Below are positions 22,302-27,703 of a stretch of 27,703 nucleotides of DNA, one piece after another. Where the stretch lies: contig JASBZF010000011.1 of NCBI GenBank assembly GCA_029983625.1, positions 1-27,703 of the forward strand, read 5' to 3'. The translations under genes were made by a program, and so were the position numbers. The notes under the pieces were generated by a model that was given only the letters and a program-made list of their open reading frames with translations, searched no databases and was not told the origin of the DNA. The DNA comes from Pauljensenia sp. Its GTDB lineage: Bacteria > Actinomycetota > Actinomycetes > Actinomycetales > Actinomycetaceae. Position 1 is the first letter of the stretch; the number at the start of each line of letters is the position of its first letter.

Positions 22302-23273
22302 GCGTGACACCGGCGCGCCTACTTCCGCCAAATCTCCCTCCCCATCGTGATGGTCGCCATGAGAGCGAGGCTCCGTACACTCCCCCGCCACAGACTCCGC
22401 ACTCACGCCCTCGCTACCTACAGCTTTCTTACCGCCAGAAGCGGGGATAAAGCGCTCATCGCCCAGAAGCTGAGTCGAATGCCCCAGTTTGCCGGCGATC
22501 ATGAAAATCGCGGCACCGAGGAAAAGCATGAGGATCGATGTCCACGCATTGAGTCGGATACCGAGGAACTCGCGAGCCTCATCCAAGCGCATCGTTTCCA
22601 TCCAAATCCGTCCCACCGGATAGGCGAAAAAATACAGGGCAAAGACTTGACCGGCTTTAAAACGAAAACGACGATCCGCCCAGGCAATAAGAGCAGCCAT
22701 TGACACGTTCCACAGCGATTCATAAAGAAAAGTCGGGTGGAAAAGAGTTCCCGACGGATAGCCCGCAGGCAAATGCGCATCGTCAATTTCCAAACCCCAG
22801 GGCAAAGTCGTTGGCGAACCAAACAATTCCTGATTGAAGTAATTACCCCATCGACCAATACCCTGAGCCAAAAGGAGAGCCGGTGCGAGGGAGTCTGCGA
22901 CCGGAGCCAAACGACAGCCCGCACGACGCACCGCAATCCACGCTCCCAGCGCCCCGAAGAAGACCCCACCCCAAATGGCAAGTCCTCCCTCCCAGATCTT
23001 GAGGATACGGAGCATCGATTCCGGTGAAGCAAAGTAGTTCTCCGGAGTGGTCACCACGTGATAAAGGCGAGCACCCACGATTCCAAAAGGAATCGCCCAC
23101 ATCGCCACATCGTAAAGAAGATCAGGATTTCCCCCGCGTTTGGCATAGCGTTTCGAGGTCCACCACACGGCCACAATCATCCCGGTCACAATGATGAGAC
23201 CATAGGCTCTTAAAGGGATCGGACCGATATACCACACGCCCTGCTCAGGAGAAGGAATAGAGGCGACGAACAT
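22299..23273 (-). CDS. lgt: Prolipoprotein diacylglyceryl transferase
   Basis: This 324-residue integral membrane enzyme transfers diacylglycerol from phosphatidylglycerol to the lipobox cysteine of prolipoproteins, the first maturation step. The family core GRWGNYFNQELFG lies near residues 140-152. Upstream is GARLYHVVT near 67 and downstream FHPTFLYESLWN near 180. About seven hydrophobic segments are visible. The last ~40 residues form a hydrophilic tail rich in Gly, Glu, Asp and His (EPRSHGDHHDGEG) after the final membrane helix, longer than in E. coli. The ATG at 23273 is preceded by AAAGGAG, which overlaps the trpC stop; an in-frame ATG at 23294 lies inside trpC and is unlikely. trpC and lgt are thus coupled. 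Confidence 0.96.
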   Translation of the reverse strand: MFVASIPSPEQGVWYIGPIPLRAYGLIIVTGMIVAVWWTSKRYAKRGGNPDLLYDVAMWAIPFGIVGARLYHVVTTPENYFASPESMLRILKIWEGGLAIWGGVFFGALGAWIAVRRAGCRLAPVADSLAPALLLAQGIGRWGNYFNQELFGSPTTLPWGLEIDDAHLPAGYPSGTLFHPTFLYESLWNVSMAALIAWADRRFRFKAGQVFALYFFAYPVGRIWMETMRLDEAREFLGIRLNAWTSILMLFLGAAIFMIAGKLGHSTQLLGDERFIPASGGKKAVGSEGVSAESVAGECTEPRSHGDHHDGEGDLAEVGAPVSR

Positions 23274-23284
23274 ATGTTGCTCCT

Positions 23285-24169
23285 TTAAAAACATGAAGGC
23301 TTCGAGCCGCGCAGATGGCGCTCTGCCTCACCCTCCAGCGCCCACCGGACACGCTCTTTACGGTCGGTGCGTAGCGCCGGATGCGATCCGGCACTCACCA
23401 TATCGGACAGACAGAGCTGAGGATCCTGTGAAGTGACGAGCGCCTCACCGACAAGCACAGCATCTGCACCCCATTTCGCGTATTCAAAGACATCATGAGA
23501 ATCGCGCACCCCCGACTCGGCGATAGCGAGAACATCCGAAGGAATTACGTCAATCACCTCTTCAATCACATGTCGATCCACATTCATTGTTTTCAGATCG
23601 CAGGCATTCACTGCGATGATCTGCGCCCCGGCATCAAGTGCGCGTAAAGCCTCAAGACGCGAATGCACTTCCACGAGGGCGCACATCCCCAGAGAATGCG
23701 TGCGTTCCAACAAAGAGACCAGGGCTGGTTGATCCAATACTTGAGTCATCAGAAGAACGAGGTCGGCACCGTGGGCTCTCGCTTCATGGATCTGATACGA
23801 ACTCAGGACAAAATCTTTACAGATCACCGGGATCTCTACGGCTGCGCGTACCGCATCAAGATCTGTCAGTAGGCCCTGAAAAAAGCGAGGCTCCGTGCAG
23901 ACGGAAATCGCTGTGGCCCCACCGCGCTCATAAGCTGTGGCTAAGGTCGCAGGGTCATCAATATGCGCTAAAGAACCTCGTATCGGAGTTGCCCGTTTGA
24001 TCTCACCAATCATCGCGACCGCACCTTCACGGTCGCGCAAAACAGAGACAGCATCATGCACATCGGCGGCTTTTTGAGCCTGCCGTTTAAGATCTGACAG
24101 CGGAACCTCCGCTTCGCGTCTTTTCAGATCAGCGCTGACAGTGGCGACAATTTCGTCTAAGACGTTCAC
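23285..24169 (-). CDS. trpC: Indole-3-glycerol phosphate synthase
   Basis: This 294-residue (beta/alpha)8 barrel closes the ring of carboxyphenylamino-deoxyribulose phosphate in tryptophan synthesis. Visible sites are the catalytic EIKRATP near residue 55, Lys in PVICKDF near 115, Glu in ALVEVH, Ser in AESGV and the phosphate-binding DAVLVGEAL. The usual N-x-R motif after strand 6 reads VNACDLKT, with Cys in place of Arg, which could lower activity. It starts with GTG behind a perfect AGGAGG five bases upstream. No other trp gene is in the window: trpE, trpB and trpA, often between hisI and lgt in relatives, are missing here. The last ~30 residues (LRTDRKERVRWALEGEAERH) are charged. Confidence 0.92.
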   Translation of the reverse strand: MNVLDEIVATVSADLKRREAEVPLSDLKRQAQKAADVHDAVSVLRDREGAVAMIGEIKRATPIRGSLAHIDDPATLATAYERGGATAISVCTEPRFFQGLLTDLDAVRAAVEIPVICKDFVLSSYQIHEARAHGADLVLLMTQVLDQPALVSLLERTHSLGMCALVEVHSRLEALRALDAGAQIIAVNACDLKTMNVDRHVIEEVIDVIPSDVLAIAESGVRDSHDVFEYAKWGADAVLVGEALVTSQDPQLCLSDMVSAGSHPALRTDRKERVRWALEGEAERHLRGSKPSCF

Positions 24170-24202
24170 GGATCCCTCCTCCCGTCATCGACGACTCACC
24201 TG

Positions 24203-24208
24203 ATGCTA
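24203..24208 (-). promoter_or_regulatory. Possible trpC -10 element
   Basis: TAGCAT (within TCTAGCAT) lies about 33 bases before the trpC start, with no good -35. The 121-bp hisI-trpC gap encodes no Trp-rich leader peptide that I can find. Confidence 0.3.
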
Positions 24209-24290
24209 GACCTACTCCGTCATGCAGCCTGAATCGTTTCAATGAGCGGATCTGTGAAGAGCACACGAACAACGAGAGTGCGAGCTGTTG

Positions 24291-24638
24291 TCACAGCGAT
24301 GCGCTCAGGTGTCCGCCCTCGAGAAAGCAGGTTCTTTGACCTGTATGGCAGGCTGCACCCACCTGATCCACTTCAATGAGCACAGCATCCCCATCACAGT
24401 CAATCGATACAGACTTCACATATTGAAAATGTCCTGAAGTGTCTCCCTTACGCCAATACTCCTGACGTGAACGCGACCAGAAGGTCACGCGCCCACTCGT
24501 CAGAGTTCGATGCAGTGCCTCGTCGTCCATCCACCCGAGCATCAGTACCTCACGAGTGTCGTACTGCTGGATGATCGCTGCGACGAGTCCAGAGGAATCA
24601 CGCTTCAAACGCGCTGCGAGAATCGGATCAAGAGTCAC
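24291..24638 (-). CDS. hisI: Phosphoribosyl-AMP cyclohydrolase
   Basis: This 115-residue enzyme opens the purine ring of PR-AMP in the third step of histidine synthesis. It shows the family signature: WSRSRQEYWRKGDTSGH near residues 54-70, the metal-binding DCDGDAVL near 79-86, and the zinc-site cysteines in GAACHTGQRTCF near 94-105. It is the stand-alone cyclohydrolase, with no fused HisE pyrophosphohydrolase. The GTG start has AGGA about eight bases upstream. Other his genes are outside the window. trpC follows on the same strand. Confidence 0.95.
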   Translation of the reverse strand: MTLDPILAARLKRDSSGLVAAIIQQYDTREVLMLGWMDDEALHRTLTSGRVTFWSRSRQEYWRKGDTSGHFQYVKSVSIDCDGDAVLIEVDQVGAACHTGQRTCFLEGGHLSASL

Positions 24639-24680
24639 TGGATCATCCTGCCACGCTTCAGTTCAAGCGACGTGCCACGT

Positions 24681-25379
24681 TCACATCCACTGCGGAATCA
24701 CGCCGTGAAGAATATGAGCGATCACTGCACCAAGCACAAGCCACGGGCCTAAAGGTATTCGCGACCTCATTCCCGCCGAAGCTGTGACGAGTTGCCACAC
24801 CGCTCCCAAACCCGCCGTAATCACAGAGAGGAACAAGCCGAAGACTGCGGCAGAAAGACTCGCGCTGCCGAGCATCGCGCCAAGTACGGGGGCGAGCTTC
24901 ACATCACCAAACCCCACGCCGCCAGGCAAACGCGAAAGCAACCACATGGGGACCGCCCAAATCGCACCACCCCACGCAATATCGACCAGTACCGACACAG
25001 GTGCTTGTGAAACAAGAACCGCACAGGCGCATCCGATCACAACACCGATGGCCATTGCTCCGGTGTAGGCATTCGGTAATTTATGGGTACGCAAATCCGT
25101 CAGAGCCGACAGCCACCCAAGCATCGTGACACTGACAAGTGCTGCAGCGGAAGGGGTCGAGTGCGCTCCCATCACAGTGACAATACCGATCAGTGCGGCT
25201 GCCCAGGTAATGTGAATGCGTCTTAACGGTGGCAAGGCGACCTCAATAAAATAACGCCTCTGAATACGCCAGCCTTTCGCCCAGAGCCAGCACACAATAA
25301 AAACCCAGGTCGTAAAACCAGAGAGCAAACAGACATCACCGAGCAGTGGTGCAAGCAGTGCAAAGCCGCGATCGTTCAT
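24681..25379 (-). CDS. A24-family prepilin peptidase-like membrane protease
   Basis: This 232-residue polytopic membrane protein carries both catalytic aspartates of type IV prepilin peptidases, in ALTDLRTHKLPN near residue 92 and the GxGD motif GVGFGDVKLAP near 155. It lacks the N-terminal cytoplasmic N-methyltransferase domain of full PilD enzymes. No pilin or pilus-assembly gene is in the window. A homologue sits beside aroE in M. tuberculosis, so the pairing is ancestral, not a sign of local pili. The ATG overlaps the aroE stop (ATGA); a GTG two codons upstream is possible. Confidence 0.85.
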   Translation of the reverse strand: MNDRGFALLAPLLGDVCLLSGFTTWVFIVCWLWAKGWRIQRRYFIEVALPPLRRIHITWAAALIGIVTVMGAHSTPSAAALVSVTMLGWLSALTDLRTHKLPNAYTGAMAIGVVIGCACAVLVSQAPVSVLVDIAWGGAIWAVPMWLLSRLPGGVGFGDVKLAPVLGAMLGSASLSAAVFGLFLSVITAGLGAVWQLVTASAGMRSRIPLGPWLVLGAVIAHILHGVIPQWM

Positions 25380-26209
25380 CTCCACGCTTGAAGTGCCGCT
25401 TTCATTCGTTTCAGGTCAGGATCCGACCCGGTCATGAGACGGACTTGGAGCGCAGCCTGATGGACAAGCATGTCGAGGCCGTGAGCGATTGCCGCGCCGC
25501 CCCTCTCAAAGGATTCCAGCAAAGGCGTCCGGCGCGGCGAATAGACAACATCGAGGAATACCTGTCGCTGTCCGCTAAAAGTAAGGGTATGGGCAAGATG
25601 ATCGGCAACTCCGGCAGGAAGGGTAGACACCACGATATCTGCAGCTGCGATCGCGCGACGTACCGCTTCCTCGTCCCCCCATTGCACCTGATCGATGCCG
25701 ACACCGAGACGGTAAGCAGCGGAAAGAATCGAAGTCGGCCCTCCGAATCGACGCGCGGCCACACTGAAATTCCTTACCCCCAGGCTTCCTAATGCCGCTA
25801 AAGCCGATGCGGCCGTTGCACCCGAACCGAGGACTAAAGCTCGACGCGGTGCACTTCTGGTTGTGTCCATCGCTTCTTTTAAAGCTTCGACGATACCGTG
25901 GACATCCGTGTTAAATCCCGTGAAGATTCCCGCAGAAGGAATCACCGTATTCACAGCCCCAACAGCAGCACCAACAGGATCCACAGCATCGCAGTAGTTC
26001 AGGATGGCCCGCTTGCACGGCATCGTAACCGACAGGCCAAGACAGTCTTCATCGAGCCGTGACAAACGCCCTTTGAGTGTGTCGAGATCGGTTTCAATCC
26101 GTTCATAGCGCCATTCGCTCGGCAAACCCAGACTGTCCCAGGCCGCCCGATGAAGAATTGGTGACAGCGAATGCGCCACCGGTGTACCGATCACTGCGGC
26201 CCAGCGCAC
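25376..26209 (-). CDS. aroE: Shikimate dehydrogenase
   Basis: This 277-residue enzyme reduces 3-dehydroshikimate to shikimate, step four of the chorismate pathway. The substrate site is visible as HSLSP near residues 13-17, catalytic Lys in SVTMPCK near 66, GAVNTV near 84-89 and the catalytic Asp in FNTDVHG near 101. The Rossmann half starts LVLGSGATAASAL near 125. Cofactor preference is not clear. The start is GTG, three bases after the mltG stop, with AGGAAAG about eight bases upstream inside the mltG end. The stop overlaps the next gene. Confidence 0.93.
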   Translation of the reverse strand: MRWAAVIGTPVAHSLSPILHRAAWDSLGLPSEWRYERIETDLDTLKGRLSRLDEDCLGLSVTMPCKRAILNYCDAVDPVGAAVGAVNTVIPSAGIFTGFNTDVHGIVEALKEAMDTTRSAPRRALVLGSGATAASALAALGSLGVRNFSVAARRFGGPTSILSAAYRLGVGIDQVQWGDEEAVRRAIAAADIVVSTLPAGVADHLAHTLTFSGQRQVFLDVVYSPRRTPLLESFERGGAAIAHGLDMLVHQAALQVRLMTGSDPDLKRMKAALQAWR

Positions 26210-26212
26210 TTT

Positions 26213-27484
26213 TCAGCACTTTCCTGGGTTCGCAGTACAGTACGCCTCGAACTTTTTAGCGTTCACTTCCTGCTCGGCACGGGTTTGTGCAAAGAGTGTT
26301 TCCCCCGTGTCAAGATCAATAGTCACGTAGTACAGCCACGGTCCCGGCGCCGGGTTAAGAACGGCTTTGATTGCATCCTGAGAGGGTTGGGCGATCGGCG
26401 TAGGCGGCAGGCCCTTGTACACGTAGGTGTTGTATGGGTTCTCATCAGCCAGATCACTCACTGTCGGTATTCCCCCAGTTTTGCCGACACCGTATAGCAC
26501 CGTGGAATCCATCTGAAGGAGTCCTTTGGTTTCACCATCTGGATCAGCAAGCCTGTTTTCAATGACGCGAGCGACCTTCGGCAAATATTCGTCGATGTTC
26601 ACTTCACGTTCAAGAATCGAGGCTTTGATGAGAACAGTCTGCCGGTCTGCAGGGGCAACACCCAGTGTGTTGAGTTCAGATACCGTCTTTTCGACCATCT
26701 GCTTCACAAGCGTCGCAGGCGTATCGCTCGAAGCCACTTCATAGGATCCGGGGGCCAGCCAGCCTTCAGGATTCCCCTCAGCTTCGGAGGGAAGACCAAT
26801 CGCCGCAGAATTGGTGAGTGCCGAATCGACCTCCTCCTGAGTGAAGTCGGTAACGGCAACAATACGTTCAGCGATTTGCGCTACGGTCTGTCCAGGAGCG
26901 ATCGTCACCGTGTTTTCTGAACGATTTGCATCATCGAGAAGAGCAGCAACTGCTTCTGCAGCACTCATTTTCAGCTTGAGGGTATAGGTACCTGGACGGA
27001 TAGACGTCGCCGCTTTATTTGCAGTGAAAGCGCGCGTGAAGGCATCGAGAGATTTAACGACACCCGCATCGAGTAGGGTTTGACCGATCTGTATGCCGGA
27101 TTCTCCGACATCCACCGTTACTTCGACACTCCCTTCACCCGGACCTGGATAATCGTCGGCCAGCTGAGCCGATTGTGCATTCGAATCTAAGACGTGAGTA
27201 AGAGCAAACCATCCGGCACCTCCCAGGAGAGCCAGAACGAGCGCAATCACGATCGCGGATCGGATTCTGCGGTTCCTGCGACGTCGCTTGACGCGAAGTC
27301 GTTCATGTTCCAATCGTCGTGAACGCATCCCCGTAGTTTCGAGGCCGATTGCATCAGGAGAGGGAAAATGCCTGTCCGGGTGTGGCACGCGCCGCTGCGC
27401 CTCGTGGCGCGAAGTGCTACGAGCACTGTGGGAGTGAAGTTCCCTACGAGATTGAAACGGGGGTATCGGGGGCGGCGTCGTCAT
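26213..27484 (-). CDS. mltG: Endolytic murein transglycosylase MltG (YceG family)
   Basis: This 423-residue bitopic protein is thought to cut nascent glycan strands and so set their length. A long basic, Pro/Arg/His-rich cytoplasmic N-terminus (~1-73) precedes one membrane helix (AIVIALVLALLGGAGWFAL, ~76-95). An extracellular LysM-like subdomain (~115-215) is followed by the YceG catalytic domain with the Glu of ASILEREVN near 290, LQMDSTVLYG, and YNTYVYKGLPPTPI. The cytoplasmic tail is longer than in E. coli, as is usual in actinobacteria. The ATG overlaps the ruvX stop (ATGA), and aroE follows after three bases. Confidence 0.94.
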   Translation of the reverse strand: MTTPPPIPPFQSRRELHSHSARSTSRHEAQRRVPHPDRHFPSPDAIGLETTGMRSRRLEHERLRVKRRRRNRRIRSAIVIALVLALLGGAGWFALTHVLDSNAQSAQLADDYPGPGEGSVEVTVDVGESGIQIGQTLLDAGVVKSLDAFTRAFTANKAATSIRPGTYTLKLKMSAAEAVAALLDDANRSENTVTIAPGQTVAQIAERIVAVTDFTQEEVDSALTNSAAIGLPSEAEGNPEGWLAPGSYEVASSDTPATLVKQMVEKTVSELNTLGVAPADRQTVLIKASILEREVNIDEYLPKVARVIENRLADPDGETKGLLQMDSTVLYGVGKTGGIPTVSDLADENPYNTYVYKGLPPTPIAQPSQDAIKAVLNPAPGPWLYYVTIDLDTGETLFAQTRAEQEVNAKKFEAYCTANPGKC

Positions 27485-27703
27485 GAACGGTCGTTCCCTT
27501 CCATTGTGATCTCAATACCGGGAGCACGCCCCGACATCCGTTCTTCATCGAGCGCACACTCCAGGATAATCTGTGCGGCTACCTGATCGATGATCGGTCG
27601 ATGGTTTCTCTCAGCGATCCCGGACTGGCGAAGTCGCGCATGTGCCTGGTGTGAGCTCATCCTCTCATCAACGAGGGCGACGCGAACATGTGGAGGCGCC
27701 CGC
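27481..27703 (-). CDS. ruvX: RuvX/YqgF family protein, 3' end only
   Basis: The last 73 codons plus stop of a gene entering from the right edge. The frame reads VALVDERMSSHQAHARLRQSG, then RPIIDQVAAQIILECALDEER, the conserved C-terminal part of the RNase H-fold YqgF/RuvX family (putative Holliday junction resolvase, also implicated in rRNA processing). The conserved DER and D-x-x-A-A residues are present. The start lies outside the window. Its stop overlaps mltG, matching the conserved ruvX-mltG-aroE order. Confidence 0.9.
   Translation of the reverse strand, partial: RAPPHVRVALVDERMSSHQAHARLRQSGIAERNHRPIIDQVAAQIILECALDEERMSGRAPGIEITMEGNDRS

Larger units (their letters stand above)
1590..27679. 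repeat. Dispersed over-represented octamer CGAGGGCG/CGCCCTCG
   Basis: By eye, CGAGGGCG starts at 6678, 8195, 8492, 9422, 10874, 11156, 11474, 13584, 13867, 14212, 17812, 23674 and 27672. CGCCCTCG starts at 1590, 2353, 3828, 4740, 7502, 8744, 9941, 12711, 14914, 17465, 18019, 19731, 20286, 22406 and 24314. Two copies (7502, 20286) are intergenic. Flanking bases are not conserved, so the unit is exactly eight bases. Many genic copies encode Ala-Leu (GCC-CTC) or Glu-Gly (GAG-GGC), so codon usage contributes. Confidence 0.5.

Noticed and set aside
21519..22307. 262-codon plus-strand frame opposite pyk
   Set aside because: Antisense to well-conserved pyruvate kinase, with no motif or start signals.
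24170..24290. Tryptophan attenuator or T-box before trpC
   Set aside because: No short frame with Trp codons, no terminator/antiterminator pair and no T-box signature could be found.
1..27703. Mobile elements, prophage, CRISPR or a defence island
   Set aside because: No transposase, integrase, Cas, restriction or toxin-like frame, no regularly spaced repeats and no terminal inverted repeats were seen. The gene content is housekeeping and syntenic.

Overview
The window comes from a host-associated-type actinobacterium, most likely in or near the Actinomycetaceae (Actinomyces/Schaalia-like). This is inferred from gene order and protein features, not from a search. The G+C content looks moderate by eye (mid-50s per cent). 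The central gene order matches one I know from Mycobacterium tuberculosis (hisI, trpC, lgt, pyk, pdtaR, polA, rpsA, coaE, uvrB, uvrA). A second known block (A24 peptidase, aroE, mltG, ruvX) is joined to its end. RpsA has the four-S1-domain actinobacterial form, Pol I looks proofreading-dead, there is an ANTAR regulator, and several genes seem to be leaderless.

Layout: (1) 66-4515, plus strand: two tandem fatty-acyl-CoA ligase paralogues and a short-chain dehydrogenase, coupled by ATGA and TAATG overlaps. (2) 4615-7473, minus: uvrA, with a leaderless-type promoter and a LexA-like box, divergent from a YCII-domain gene (7734-8015). (3) 8037-11625, minus: a metal-homeostasis unit made of a yybP-ykoY-type (manganese) riboswitch, terC and a CtpE-like P-type ATPase. 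(4) 11713-18901, minus: uvrB, coaE, rpsA and polA, read in the order polA, rpsA, coaE, uvrB. (5) 18921-20178: a PaaI-type thioesterase (plus), an atypical tRNA-Leu(CAA) (minus) and pdtaR (plus). (6) 20179-20843: a hairpin-rich stretch with a small unknown gene, its promoter and a possible leader ORF. (7) 20844-24638, minus: pyk, lgt, trpC and hisI. (8) 24681-27703, minus: A24 peptidase, aroE, mltG and the 3' end of ruvX, all nearly touching or overlapping.

Functionally most of this is housekeeping: nucleotide excision repair (UvrA, UvrB), replication and repair (Pol I), translation (RpsA, tRNA), CoA and fatty-acid activation (CoaE, FadD-like pair), glycolysis (Pyk), lipoprotein maturation (Lgt), peptidoglycan strand termination (MltG), and His, Trp and shikimate steps. 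The most interesting parts are regulatory or structural: the riboswitch-led metal operon, a heavily over-represented octamer (CGAGGGCG/CGCCCTCG, 28 copies by eye), the class I-like leucine tRNA, a recurring GCTAGAAT promoter element at leaderless starts, and the structured region around the small unknown gene. I see no mobile element, prophage, CRISPR array or obvious island of foreign composition.
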